A stretch of DNA of 64,000 nt from Anabaena sp051781005 (GCF_051781005.1 NZ_JBPWOA010000054.1:101363-165362), one strand, 5' to 3'. Shown: positions 17,593 through 27,647, numbered from the stretch's first letter. The notes: generated by a model from the sequence alone, not told the origin. Translations and numbers: made by a program.

Positions 17593-18747
17593 TTACTCCT
17601 TAGAAGATTTAAAATTTTTAACTTGACCAACAAATTGTTTGACTGAAAAAATACCTATATCTCTAAGAGCAGAATTCTCTTGACATCTCACATCCCAAAC
17701 AGCTTGAAATACTTTTTTATATTTACCTTTGTATCTGTAATCCGGGAAAATATAAAAAGCTTTATCCCAGGCAGGAAATTGTTTTAAAGGTTTTAAAGAC
17801 CAAGCCAGTTCTCTAGCATTTGCTTGGTCTTTCATATCTACTGCCCAAACTTTCCCATTTGGGAATTTAATCATCAAATCATAATTATCTATACTGGGCC
17901 AAAGGGAGCAATCTAAGCCTAGATTGACTAGAGTATTTATTAATTGGATTAATGACCGTTCTGGAGCTACTACAGAAGCCTGGATACCGCGAATAGTTCG
18001 CATTGATTCTGGACGATATGGTATCCATTGTTGAGGAGTATTTATATCACTAACAAGGCGAGAACACAAATCACTATAACAAACAGCACGATGCCGTGAA
18101 GAGCCTTGCCACTCCAAAGTCCACCCACATCTGGGACATAATGCTATCTGTTCAACTCCATTTTGTTTAACTCGACAATTTAGAGGGATACGTTCATAAG
18201 TTGCACACAATAAAGAACGAATTTCAGGTTCCCAGTCTAAATCGCTGTTGATAATTTTAGTTCCCCATTCTAAATAAGGATTTTGTACTAGAAACAGCCT
18301 AGCTCTTATATATTGCTCATCTAACTTATTTTCTGAGCAGTATTCTAGAATATCCTTAAAAGGAATGTCTTGAATTTCTATCTCAGGATTGCCTGAGAGC
18401 ATTCTTTCACTTAGTTCATAAGCTAAATCTGTGGGTTGTCCCAGAAATAAAAGTGAGCCAAAAAGATTAGCATCAGCCATTAATTGACCGACTCCGGGCC
18501 AATCTTCTACAGGCTGGTGCAGCCAATTAACCACCTCTTTGTGATGCAAAGGTGGCATGCTTTTATGAGTTATACACAAGACAGATAATTGTTCAAGCCC
18601 TGATTTGATGTGTTCATTGGAACTGGTAATAGGAGAGGCATTTCTTTTAGTGATTTTTTCTTGTTGCTCAACTAACCCTACTGCTATTCGGGTGAGAATC
18701 TTTTTTGCTTGTATTTTTTGTGAATCTAGAGATGGTATATTACTCAT
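17593..18747 (-). CDS. pPIWI-RE-associated REase-fold nuclease with zinc ribbon
   Basis: About 384 residues from the ATG at 18747; an in-frame TTG nine codons earlier is less likely. The N-terminal half is the helical domain Y of the three-gene island. A treble Cys ribbon follows (CPRCGWTLEW then CYSDLC). The C-terminal part has a restriction-endonuclease core: SIDNYDLMIKFPNGKVWAVDMKD gives the D-(x)n-D-x-K arrangement expected of PD-(D/E)xK nucleases. It is first in the operon, so it probably provides target cleavage. The catalytic Asp and Lys appear intact. Family assignment relies on its position beside the PIWI-like and DinG-like genes as well as on motifs. Confidence 0.85.
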   Translation of the reverse strand: MSNIPSLDSQKIQAKKILTRIAVGLVEQQEKITKRNASPITSSNEHIKSGLEQLSVLCITHKSMPPLHHKEVVNWLHQPVEDWPGVGQLMADANLFGSLLFLGQPTDLAYELSERMLSGNPEIEIQDIPFKDILEYCSENKLDEQYIRARLFLVQNPYLEWGTKIINSDLDWEPEIRSLLCATYERIPLNCRVKQNGVEQIALCPRCGWTLEWQGSSRHRAVCYSDLCSRLVSDINTPQQWIPYRPESMRTIRGIQASVVAPERSLIQLINTLVNLGLDCSLWPSIDNYDLMIKFPNGKVWAVDMKDQANARELAWSLKPLKQFPAWDKAFYIFPDYRYKGKYKKVFQAVWDVRCQENSALRDIGIFSVKQFVGQVKNFKSSKE

Positions 18748-19396
18748 AGTCTCGGTTAAGTAAATAAAATACAAAATAAGATAGCAGTTTAGTTATGTAC
18801 AGTGGACAATTGAAAATTTTAGTCCTCCCACTAGTAGTTTTGGCTTCTTCATACTCACAGTCGTGTCTTTCCAATCTCTGGTGACTATGAAACTTTAATA
18901 ACCATAACGCTTGGCTTCAACGGTACTTTCTCGGTTTACACTGTCAGTATAGCTTTTGTTAAGATTATATGGTTGCTATGTAAATATAAACATTTTATTA
19001 ATTTTGATTTTAAAAAGGTATGTTGAACTATGAAAGCCTGGGTGAGAGGCTTCGGAAACTGCTGTATGTCGGGCATTAGATTTCCGTTTCTTGGAGCAGT
19101 TCGCCGAGCGATTCGCTTCCTACTTTTTGATTCCGCAAGAGGCACTACGAAAAATATGGGTTTGAGATTGCTTCCCAACCGTCGCAATGACGAAAATACG
19201 TTAATCTTGCGTAAGTCCTCAACAGAAGAAAATTTCTCTGCGATGTGCTGCCGAAATGCTTGGTATTAGTGATATCGAGATGGAGAAGCGACTCCACTGT
19301 ATAGAGGGAGAAGAGGTTGATTTGGCAATAAATATTTATGAATAGACCTGTAATTAACACGCTCCGTGCTACAGGTAAAAAATTTACATATTTTGT
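18748..19396. other. Non-coding stretch with possible ORF remnant
   Basis: No complete gene is visible. Between 19165 and 19190 lies a GATTGCTTCCCAACCGTCGC phrase of the type found in dispersed cyanobacterial repeats. The plus frame 19205-19345 encodes ISLRCAAEMLGISDIEMEKR and more, ending EEVDLAINIYE, and looks protein-like but has only an internal ATG (19256). It may be the tail of a lost gene. Confidence 0.4.
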
Positions 19397-21682
19397 TTAT
19401 AGAGAATATTCAGTAACATTTCTATAGTTGTTTGATTTCTTCTTAGCATCCATATTTTGTGATATTATACTTACTTTTGGCGTATATTTATTTGCAACTA
19501 CTTCCTTACGCCACCTTTCCAAATCATTAGTTATATCTCTCAAAGGTGGCATTTTACTTTGCAGATTATCACCTTTTAAATTCTGTAAAATCAACAGTTG
19601 AAAATACAATTCCCTCTGTTCACCTACAGAAAGCATCTCCTGAGATTTTTCAACTTTATCTCGAATACCACTTTTAACCTCTTCTGCATTAATGAGAGAA
19701 GAATTAATATGAGAATTATCCCTTTCCACTTGCTGCCATACCTTTTTAAGTGCAGGATGTAGGGGAACAGATATATCAGCAATATTCTTAACCTCCTTGC
19801 TACCATCCCTTGTTTTATCAACTAAACCATACTTCTCCAAATCAAACAAATGAGCATTGCGGGATATAAACTTCAACTGTGTTAAATCCCAATCGCTAAT
19901 ATTAAGATAATCTACCTGCTTAATAATACCTTCTGCTGTTTTATGGAGAGTAAAAGATACCATTTCTTCTTGTTCACCCTGATGATTAGTTTTATGTAGC
20001 CGTAATTGTGCCACCCCAGCTTCTACATCCCTGGATCTAGAAATAGTGTATTCTCCTATAGTTAAAGTATCAGTCTTAGCTTGTTGTAAAGCCGAATTGA
20101 GTAAACCCAAAACCTCAGTTTTTCTAAAACTTTCCAACGTTGCAAAAGTACCAGCAGGTGCTAAAGAACCTAATTGGTTAGCAATATCTCTGATATCTGC
20201 ATTTTGTAGTTGTGGTAATTTCTTTTCACCCGAAATCTTCTCAGCTACCATCAAAAACTCTTGTCTTTCTACTGCTAACATTTTTGTAGGATGAACTTTA
20301 ATTTTTATCTCCTGACGAGAATTGACAGTAAATTCCATCAGAGAATGAGAAAAGTTAGATAGTTCATCACGCCGATGATGGATACTATATCTTTCACCTT
20401 CTTTTCTAATTACAAAAGCATCACTTCTGTAAATTTTAGAACCATCTGCTAAAGTTTCTCCATAAGCCTTGAGAAATTCAACTGCTGTTTCAGCGATTTT
20501 GGCATTTTCAACTTTCAATTTATGCCGCATTTTCAGCCAGGTTAAACCTAGAAATCTTTGCCAATTAGCTGCAACATCCTTTTTAATAGGAACTTCTACT
20601 TCCCTAACCCAGTTCTGATTTTGAGAAGTTATTGCTGGAGATGAAACCACACCATTGTAGTTTGGTGTAAAAGCGACTTTGCGCTTTGGTGTTTCAATTT
20701 CTTCCTCTGTTGTTTCAACAAATTTATCTGACTTTTTCTTTTTATTAGTATCAGTTTTAGGTGTTGTATCTGTGACTGTTTCTTCAAATTTGATCTCATG
20801 CGTTGAAACTTGTTTATTAATAAAATCAGGTTGATGTTCTTCTGTATATGTCGTCTCAGCAGCTATAGGTATATCTCTCGTATCATCCCATTCTGGTGAA
20901 TCATCTACTGGTGGTTCTGGTAATGGAGTATTTTCATCCCAAAATATGAAAGTCTCTTCTTCAAATGGTGAATCTAAAACAGATGTAAATTCGCTCTCTA
21001 TTACAACACTTTCTCTGGTATGTTCTATTGATGTTGTAAATTCCAATTCTGTAGTATTATCAACAATTTGAATTTCAATATCTTGATTTCCAAAAAGTTG
21101 ACCTAACAGTTCATCAACAATTGTTGTTAACTCTTCCTTTAACTCTGTTTTATTACTTGTGGAATTTTGACTAGGAGGTAAATAACGAATTATGGGTTCA
21201 TAAACTACAGCAATAATTTCCTCAGTGTCTAAATTTTCAGTCACCCAGTTATGACGACATTTACCTTGATTATCTTGCTGGTAAACAGTTAATTTATCAC
21301 CTGATTCAATAGTGGCAATGATAGCTAAGGAAGAGTTATTATTATATAGAACAATATCTGTGATGTCTCGAGAATTATCTGCTGCTGTTAACATTAACAG
21401 CTTGGCGATATTCTGTGCTTGGACATCAGACATTTCGGCAGATTCCCATTTCCAAGCACCAGGAAATTCCTCATCTGGAACAAGCCGATATTTCTCACTT
21501 CCTATTTGTACTTCAATTTCAGATAGGTTTTCTAGTTCTTGCTGCAATTTTTCTCTAGCTTTATCTATTAAAGCCTGGATTAATTCTGCTAATACTGAGG
21601 CTGTAATTTGAAGTTCATCAATTATATGGTCAACGGTTTTTTGATAACCTGTTGCTAATTGTGTTACTCTTTCATCAAACAT
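19397..21682 (-). CDS. Large unknown protein at the end of the conjugation cluster
   Basis: A 761-residue protein with no family I recognise. The N-terminal 60 residues are helical, and residues 60-180 read as a mixed domain (SEKYRLVPDEEFPGAWKWES). Residues 190-360 are an acidic, Thr/Glu-rich, probably disordered linker with a KKKK cluster. The C-terminal 400 residues have a repeated beta-rich theme (KIYRSDAFVIRKEGERYSIH; TLTIGEYTISRSRDVEAGVA) that looks like two related modules of the sort used to handle stored data or substrates. There is no membrane segment. It lies 250 bp after the coupling-protein gene in the same direction, so it may be a conjugation accessory or secreted substrate; that is inference. 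Confidence 0.6.
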   Translation of the reverse strand: MFDERVTQLATGYQKTVDHIIDELQITASVLAELIQALIDKAREKLQQELENLSEIEVQIGSEKYRLVPDEEFPGAWKWESAEMSDVQAQNIAKLLMLTAADNSRDITDIVLYNNNSSLAIIATIESGDKLTVYQQDNQGKCRHNWVTENLDTEEIIAVVYEPIIRYLPPSQNSTSNKTELKEELTTIVDELLGQLFGNQDIEIQIVDNTTELEFTTSIEHTRESVVIESEFTSVLDSPFEEETFIFWDENTPLPEPPVDDSPEWDDTRDIPIAAETTYTEEHQPDFINKQVSTHEIKFEETVTDTTPKTDTNKKKKSDKFVETTEEEIETPKRKVAFTPNYNGVVSSPAITSQNQNWVREVEVPIKKDVAANWQRFLGLTWLKMRHKLKVENAKIAETAVEFLKAYGETLADGSKIYRSDAFVIRKEGERYSIHHRRDELSNFSHSLMEFTVNSRQEIKIKVHPTKMLAVERQEFLMVAEKISGEKKLPQLQNADIRDIANQLGSLAPAGTFATLESFRKTEVLGLLNSALQQAKTDTLTIGEYTISRSRDVEAGVAQLRLHKTNHQGEQEEMVSFTLHKTAEGIIKQVDYLNISDWDLTQLKFISRNAHLFDLEKYGLVDKTRDGSKEVKNIADISVPLHPALKKVWQQVERDNSHINSSLINAEEVKSGIRDKVEKSQEMLSVGEQRELYFQLLILQNLKGDNLQSKMPPLRDITNDLERWRKEVVANKYTPKVSIISQNMDAKKKSNNYRNVTEYSL

Positions 21683-21754
21683 ATTAATATATCCATTTGA
21701 GAGCAGGATTTAAAGGTTAACAAGATTAATTTTAAAAATGTAATTTTTTGTTAC

Positions 21755-21894
21755 ATATAGCAATTCTATTTTGTTTGTGTATCCTTTATGGAATCTGTGA
21801 GCAGCACAGTATTTTTTAAACTAACCGCAGAGACGCAGAGGGCGCAGAGGTAAAGAAAAATGAAACCTTTACATTCCTTTGAAAATTGCTATAT
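21755..21894. repeat. MITE-like element, family A (ATATAGCAATT ends)
   Basis: A 140-bp element is bounded by a perfect 11-bp inverted repeat, ATATAGCAATT (21755-21765) and AATTGCTATAT (21884-21894). It contains an internal ACCGCAGAGACGCAGAG repeat. It has no coding capacity. Related ends occur at 31051-31177 and 40004-40091. Confidence 0.65.
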
Positions 21895-21935
21895 ACAAAT
21901 TGCTGAAAACTAGACAATTACGTTAACATTGGTAA

Positions 21936-23666
21936 TTAGAAAAATCCTTTATAAGCATCAATAGGTAATGGTACAGCACCAGCTTGTACAGGTTGCTGAG
22001 GAATAGGAAATAATTTATTCACCTCTGCCACTCGTTTATCTAAATCCTCTTGAGTAGGACGTTGTTGAGTGCTTTTATCTGTTAACTGAGCAATCAATTC
22101 TGTCCACCTAGAGTCATTTTCTTGCTCAATATTAATTAAAACTTTGGGTATTTTAATTGTTTTTAATAAAGGAACAGAAGCTTCATTTTGATTACAGTAA
22201 GCCGGGTTGATAAATATACACTTCCCCGGTGGCAACTTCAAAAACTGTGCTGGTTCAAATAACTTCCTTGTTTTATCCTGTTCAGAAATTGAGGTACTGC
22301 TTTTACCTCCCCCAGTGCTTTTTGATTTCTGCTTATACTTAATTTCTTCATCTCCCAGGTAAGCACTAAATAACCGCGCTGATTCTTCCTCACCTGGATT
22401 AAAAATGAACTTCGTACCGCAAGCACCCAGCATGGTTTTAGCAACCTCCTTACCATAGTATTTTTCCAACTGTCCCATGTTCTGCCATCCCAGAATGCCG
22501 CAAAAACCCTCACTGCGAGATTCATTGAGCCATCTAAACAGGTCTGGTAGGTATAAAGAAGGCACTTCATCGAGGACAACAACTAATGGGTCTTGCCTTT
22601 TTTTAGCGATCGCTCTGGCTACAGTCATGTGTAAGATACTGCACAATAGTGGACCCACAGCATCCCGTCGTTCCCTATCCAACCCAAAAATAATCATCTG
22701 TTTACCCTTGATTTCCAGAGGTAGAGTCGTCTTACCCACAAAACACCCCAAAGTATTCTTTTTCATAAACCGGGTAAACATCAAACTGGCAGTACCGGCA
22801 ATACCTGCAATAGTTTTCTCAGAACCAGCCGAACTGAATAACTGACCAAAAGCAATCTTAATCCAGGGATTGAGGTTAGCAGCCATTAATCTTTCTACCA
22901 TGCGATCGCTACTGAGAATAGCCGCTGCTGTCATAATATCTGGATACTGAGTTTGCTTAGTCAGCATTAAGATAGCTTCAGTCAACTGGTCACCAGCAGG
23001 CCCAAAAAAAGCATCCTCGTTACTAGCAGCCATCATTTTGAAATTTTTGTTGATTACAGTTGCTAACTGCCTTGCCGTTTCCGCATCTGTAGAATCTCGG
23101 AGAAAATCAAGGGGATTACACACCTCACTTTCAGGGAAACCAGGAGCGAAAATATGGACTTGATAACCCATCTTTTTCGCATAACTGGCAACTTTAGCCT
23201 GAGTAGGGTATTTAAAGTCATATAAAACAATCGGAAAACCTTGGTCAATGGCACTATAAATCATCGGGTTAATAGCAGAAAATGATTTACCACTACCAGG
23301 CGCACCAATGACTGCTGTTCCTCTTTGTACATCTGGTATGTATAACGGTGTGGGACTTCCTGGTTCTTTATCTTGAGTTTTTTGACCTGTAAATTTGTGT
23401 CTACCAACATAGAGAGTAGCACTATCACATTGAGGATTAGCAATTTGTTTGATAGCTTTCTTTTTCGCTTTAGCTTTCTCCTTTCTTCCCCCAAAATAAC
23501 TGGTAGCCAATTTGCCTTTTTTCGTTCCCGATAATATTTGTAGGAAGACAAAACCGAGTAATAATCCTGTCAGCACTAACCCATTATAGGAAAAAAGATA
23601 ATGAGTGTATTTACCAATTGGTGCTTGGGGGTTTTGCAGTTCGGAAATAAAGTTGTTTGTAGTCAT
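21936..23666 (-). CDS. Type IV coupling protein (VirD4/TraD/TraG family)
   Basis: A 576-residue inner-membrane ATPase that would pass relaxosome DNA to the secretion channel. One N-terminal transmembrane segment (LVLTGLLLGFVFLQIL, about 29-45) is followed by a basic cytosolic stretch. Walker A GAPGSGKS is at about 116-123, with VLYDFKYPTQ after it, and Walker B VVVLDEVPSLYLPDLF near 350. The motif GWQNMGQLEKYYG fits the RecA-like core of coupling proteins, where a Gln follows Walker B. It is downstream of the channel genes. No relaxase is present in this window, so it must be encoded elsewhere. Confidence 0.9.
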   Translation of the reverse strand: MTTNNFISELQNPQAPIGKYTHYLFSYNGLVLTGLLLGFVFLQILSGTKKGKLATSYFGGRKEKAKAKKKAIKQIANPQCDSATLYVGRHKFTGQKTQDKEPGSPTPLYIPDVQRGTAVIGAPGSGKSFSAINPMIYSAIDQGFPIVLYDFKYPTQAKVASYAKKMGYQVHIFAPGFPESEVCNPLDFLRDSTDAETARQLATVINKNFKMMAASNEDAFFGPAGDQLTEAILMLTKQTQYPDIMTAAAILSSDRMVERLMAANLNPWIKIAFGQLFSSAGSEKTIAGIAGTASLMFTRFMKKNTLGCFVGKTTLPLEIKGKQMIIFGLDRERRDAVGPLLCSILHMTVARAIAKKRQDPLVVVLDEVPSLYLPDLFRWLNESRSEGFCGILGWQNMGQLEKYYGKEVAKTMLGACGTKFIFNPGEEESARLFSAYLGDEEIKYKQKSKSTGGGKSSTSISEQDKTRKLFEPAQFLKLPPGKCIFINPAYCNQNEASVPLLKTIKIPKVLINIEQENDSRWTELIAQLTDKSTQQRPTQEDLDKRVAEVNKLFPIPQQPVQAGAVPLPIDAYKGFF

Positions 23667-23782
23667 TTTATTTCTGTTTTTTAATGAGTTGATATTCTTT
23701 GAATATTTCCTGGTTTACACAAAATATCTTTTATCTCACGCAGAGTCGCGGAGAGGAGGCTAAGGGACTAAATATTCATTTA

Positions 23783-25069
23783 CTAGGGAATTGTTAAAGG
23801 AGTACCCAGAAATATAGGTGATTTCTCTTGATAACTGAAGAAAGGAAACGGTCCAATAAAATAAGGTGAACAACCTAAATCAAACCAACCTCCTCTCCGA
23901 CAAATGCGGAAAAAAATAGCTGTTGATGCAGTTCCAGCACCTTCATTAATATCCCACACAGCTTGTTTAAACCCCTTACCAAAAGGATGTCTTCCTGTTG
24001 GTTCTTTCCCACCATTAAGATTGCCTAATATCCCAAAACCACCCTTTACTTGTTGAAATTTACCACTCATCCATTGAGTACCTGTGATTCCACCAGCACC
24101 TGATAATTCTATGTGAGCGCATTTGTTCGTACATGAAACATTAAACCCAACTTGGTCACTACCACTAATTGAACGTTGTCGGTTTGATTCTACTTCCTTT
24201 AATGGCAAGTCTAATTTACCAACAATACTTCCTTGGGGTACAGGTGCATTGGGAAAATTAGCGAATGTTACCTGATTTAGTCCAGGTATTTTTGATATCC
24301 TAGTATTCTGCCAATTACTAAATTGTTTCAAAGCAGTTTTTTCTATTCCAGGAATGGAAGTTAGTTTATATGCAGATAAATCAATTTCTCCTAATTCTAT
24401 ATCTTTTATCTGGGGGAAATTATTAATAACTTGTCCTATGGTTTGTCCATTAATATTTGCAACCCCTAATATTTTTTTAATCAAATCTCGAATAGGTGGT
24501 ACATTTTCTACATATTCATTAACTAGATTGGGAATGGCTTTAGTTAATTCAGGCACAGTTTGCCATTTAACAGTATCAAAATCTGATAATTTAATATTTA
24601 CTAGAGAAATACCACTTAGTTGCCCAATTGATTGTAAACTGAAATTTTCTAAATTAAATACATTTTCAAAATCCCCTAATTCCATCACTTCATCTAAACT
24701 TTGTCCTGCTTGCCAATTTCTGATTGATTTATATCCAGGAAATTCAACATTGGGAAGTTCAACACTACCAGGACTAGAGAAAACAAAAGATTTAAATGTA
24801 ATACTTTGCCAATCAGGAACTGGTGCATTGTTGATGTATTTGCTAGGGATAGTGTTCACTGTTGGTGTAGGAGATGCCGTTACTGGCTGAATTCCCAAAA
24901 TATAACCAAGTAAATTATGATGGCGAAAGGATATTAAGCCATGTAATAATAAACTTGTACATAAACCCAAAAACATCCAGTATTTGATATGGTAATTGAA
25001 ATTTAATTGATTAGTTTTTGTACTTTCAACAGGTTTTTGATTATTTTGATGATGACGATTTAGCAGCAT
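23783..25069 (-). CDS. Membrane-anchored extracytoplasmic protein of the conjugation cluster
   Basis: A 428-residue protein of no family I can name. It has one N-terminal transmembrane anchor (YWMFLGLCTSLLLHGLI, about 30-46), then a long extracytoplasmic region. Residues 80-270 carry degenerate repeats built on short LPNVEFPG / LTSIPGIEK / ISKIPGLNQV phrases, like solenoid turns. The C-terminal 150 residues form a separate domain with several Cys (CTNKCAHIELSGAGG, ICRRGGWFDLGCSP). It is 116 bp upstream of the coupling protein gene and next to the TraK/VirB9-like gene. It could be an adhesin or a periplasmic channel part. Confidence 0.6.
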   Translation of the reverse strand: MLLNRHHQNNQKPVESTKTNQLNFNYHIKYWMFLGLCTSLLLHGLISFRHHNLLGYILGIQPVTASPTPTVNTIPSKYINNAPVPDWQSITFKSFVFSSPGSVELPNVEFPGYKSIRNWQAGQSLDEVMELGDFENVFNLENFSLQSIGQLSGISLVNIKLSDFDTVKWQTVPELTKAIPNLVNEYVENVPPIRDLIKKILGVANINGQTIGQVINNFPQIKDIELGEIDLSAYKLTSIPGIEKTALKQFSNWQNTRISKIPGLNQVTFANFPNAPVPQGSIVGKLDLPLKEVESNRQRSISGSDQVGFNVSCTNKCAHIELSGAGGITGTQWMSGKFQQVKGGFGILGNLNGGKEPTGRHPFGKGFKQAVWDINEGAGTASTAIFFRICRRGGWFDLGCSPYFIGPFPFFSYQEKSPIFLGTPLTIP

Positions 25070-25118
25070 ATTTACATCCTAATTAATTACTAGAATAATC
25101 GTCTGAAAAATCTTGATT

Positions 25119-25904
25119 TCACTGAATTGTAGGTTTAACTTTTTGATTAGGAAGTTGATTAGGAGCAGTTGATTCAGATCCTAATTGCAATAAACGCTCA
25201 ATTAGCTGAGGAGAAACTTTGACACTTTCAGCAGCATTGGTCAAATTTTTACCTGACTGTAACTCTTGAATTAGTTGTTGTAATTTCTGCCATAAAGGAT
25301 TACTAGGAGTTATCCACCGTTTTTCTGCTGCTACCTGTAATCCCTTAGTAATAGTGGCGACAATTATAGAATCTGTGGGTGGTGCTTCTTTGCGGGTGAC
25401 ATCAGGAGTGATAGAGATGGTACTATAGCGTGGAGTACCTTTACTTGTTAGCACCTGAAAGTTGTAAACTTGCCGTGTTCCTGCTGAAGATTGCGTAATC
25501 ACCGTTAAGTGTGCGCCATTTTTAGCTGTAGGCATTCCAGGAATACTAACCGGGTTAATTTGTCGCAGATGAATTAAACCTGCTCCTGAGTCTTTACAAT
25601 TCGACCTGTCGGACAAACCTTGCAAACAACCATCTACATCCATAAGGATGCGGGAAGGATCATCTAACCACACTCGTTGAATAACCTCACCAGTCTCATA
25701 AAACGAGATGGATACACCATGTCCCGGCCATACTTCCACAGTTTGCAGTTGTGCTTGAGTTCCAGTGGCCTTACTTTGAGGGATAATGCGGACAGAACTC
25801 TTGGTATGAGTTGATTGTGTTCTTGGTGTTGGTAGTGCCTGAGATGGAATATTGATCAAGCAAGACGTTGTGATAGCTAGAGATAACCAGAAAAACTTGT
25901 TCAT
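25119..25904 (-). CDS. TraK/VirB9-like secreted channel protein (tentative)
   Basis: About 261 residues from the ATG at 25904, chosen because GGAGG precedes it by seven bases; the frame is open nine codons further to a TTG. A signal peptide (KFFWLSLAITTSCLINIPSQA) ends near residue 24. The mature part has VWPGHGVSISFYETGEVIQ and VWLDDPSRILMDVDGCL, and later HLTVITQSSAGTRQVYNFQV. This is the kind of beta-rich arrangement seen in TraK/VirB9 outer-channel proteins. The neighbouring VirB10 gene upstream supports that. The sequence match is weak, so the family call is inference. Confidence 0.55.
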   Translation of the reverse strand: MNKFFWLSLAITTSCLINIPSQALPTPRTQSTHTKSSVRIIPQSKATGTQAQLQTVEVWPGHGVSISFYETGEVIQRVWLDDPSRILMDVDGCLQGLSDRSNCKDSGAGLIHLRQINPVSIPGMPTAKNGAHLTVITQSSAGTRQVYNFQVLTSKGTPRYSTISITPDVTRKEAPPTDSIIVATITKGLQVAAEKRWITPSNPLWQKLQQLIQELQSGKNLTNAAESVKVSPQLIERLLQLGSESTAPNQLPNQKVKPTIQ

Positions 25905-25946
25905 TTTCGCCCTCCAAGAGACCTTCACCAATGTGTATTCGGTAGT

Positions 25947-27647
25947 TTAAAGTCGCAAAGAGCGATTTACTTGAACAGTAATTTGGGTATTTTGACGGAT
26001 AAACCAAATATTAGGTCGTTTCATAATTTCTGCGATCGCTTTTTGATTGCGTTCCTCTACCTGCTTGGAAACTGCACCAAACGCTCCTTGAGCAAAAGCA
26101 CCCAATAAAGAGCGATTTCCATTGCGACTGGTTTGGATACTGCTAAATCCACCATTAGATTGAGAAATGCTACTTTGAATATCAGGTTGATTAACCACCT
26201 CCCCCACCTTGGCCAGTCCTGACATCAAACCTAGTCCTGCATCCAAGCTTAAAATCTCTTTACCTTTGTCTCGATATTGATTAGCAATTAAAGGTTCTCC
26301 CCCTTGACCTTGTATGACAATTGTTCCTGGTCGTAATGTATATTCAGTGCCATCTTTAAGAATGGCAGTAACAACAGCAGTAACTCTCCCAGATGAATCA
26401 ACTTCTTGAATTTCTGCACTCAAAAGTGTATTAGCAGGAATCGCTTCTTCCCCAATATTGCTCAGTAAAGGTTGAGTGAGTTTCACAACAAACTTAGTTT
26501 GAAGATTGGAATTAACATTTGCCGACCAAACGACGGGTGTTTCTAATATGCCAGTAGTGTATTCTCCTACTCTTAAATACTGTTCTTCTCTGCCCTCAAT
26601 AATAGCTGCTTCTTCTGGGTAATAATTCTTGCTATCACTGAAATTAGTTACCTTATCACTTTTAGTTAAAGTCTTCTCACTAATTACCGGAGTCCACTTG
26701 GCTTTTAGTTCTTCAATTCCCCCATTATTATTATCAACAGTGCTATCTAAATCTGATGATGAGTTATTAGTAGTAACTGTTTCTAGTGGTTCTAGTTGAG
26801 AATTACGATTATAACTCGACCTACGCATGGGAGTATAATCAGATGTGCTAATATTTCGAGTTTGAGTGCTTGCTACCTCCTGTTTTTCATTGGTAATTGC
26901 TGCTGCATAATAAATTTGACCACCAGAACCAAGAGAACGTAAATTTGCTAATTCTGCTAATGGATCTGAAGGTTTTGCAAGAGCTTTAAAGGTAGTTTGT
27001 TGTTTGGGTAAAATTGTTGAAGTTGCAACAGTTTGTACTGGGGGTGAAGAGCGTGCCATTGGCACTTCTCTAACAGGTCTTTCCGTTCTTATATATCTTC
27101 TAGGTTGTTGTTCCCTAGTGACTGTTGATGATGTTTCCCTGCTGACAGATTTATTAGGAATAGTTTTAGTTCTCGGCAGGTTTTCAACTGTCTGCTTATC
27201 CTGTTTTTCAACTGGTGATTCCTGTCTAATTCTATTTTGTTCTTTGAATGCTTCCAGTTCTTCAGCTTGTTTCTGTAATGCTAATTTGGCATAAATATCA
27301 CCATCTTTTTTGGGAACTTCTTCTTCAGGAGGAGAGGTAGTAGCAACTTCTGGTGTTGCTTCTTTCTTAGTTATCTTGCCATTCATCATGGGATTGAGGA
27401 GCATAAAAATTAGCATAAATCCTACTCCAAATCCTCCCCCAACTACTATTGTGCGTGACCAGGGAGAATTTACAAGTGAATGTTGTGTTTCTACTAATTC
27501 TAATTCATCTGCTAATTCCACATCTGATTCAGTAATAATATTTGGATTCTCAGTACCAGCAAGATTATTTTCAGCGTTATCTTCAGCGAAATTGAGTAAA
27601 TCATCTATCTTATTAGATTCAGTTCTGGTTTCTAAATTCGTTTTCAT
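25947..27647 (-). CDS. VirB10/TrbI/TraB-like conjugation channel protein
   Basis: A 566-residue protein. A cytosolic acidic N-terminus leads to one transmembrane helix (TIVVGGGFGVGFMLIFMLL, about 66-84). A Pro/Thr/Lys-rich periplasmic linker follows. The C-terminal VirB10 beta-barrel domain contains PVVWSANVNSNLQTKFVVKL, ANTLLSAEIQEVDSSGRV, PNIWFIRQNTQITVQVN and other family phrases. VirB10 spans the envelope and senses ATP hydrolysis by the coupling ATPases. It is co-directional with the VirB8-, VirB6- and VirB5-like genes, with a 430-bp gap upstream. Confidence 0.87.
   Translation of the reverse strand: MKTNLETRTESNKIDDLLNFAEDNAENNLAGTENPNIITESDVELADELELVETQHSLVNSPWSRTIVVGGGFGVGFMLIFMLLNPMMNGKITKKEATPEVATTSPPEEEVPKKDGDIYAKLALQKQAEELEAFKEQNRIRQESPVEKQDKQTVENLPRTKTIPNKSVSRETSSTVTREQQPRRYIRTERPVREVPMARSSPPVQTVATSTILPKQQTTFKALAKPSDPLAELANLRSLGSGGQIYYAAAITNEKQEVASTQTRNISTSDYTPMRRSSYNRNSQLEPLETVTTNNSSSDLDSTVDNNNGGIEELKAKWTPVISEKTLTKSDKVTNFSDSKNYYPEEAAIIEGREEQYLRVGEYTTGILETPVVWSANVNSNLQTKFVVKLTQPLLSNIGEEAIPANTLLSAEIQEVDSSGRVTAVVTAILKDGTEYTLRPGTIVIQGQGGEPLIANQYRDKGKEILSLDAGLGLMSGLAKVGEVVNQPDIQSSISQSNGGFSSIQTSRNGNRSLLGAFAQGAFGAVSKQVEERNQKAIAEIMKRPNIWFIRQNTQITVQVNRSLRL

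Noticed and set aside
24354..24890. Plus-strand 178-codon ORF
   Set aside because: Antisense to the 428-residue membrane protein and without family features.
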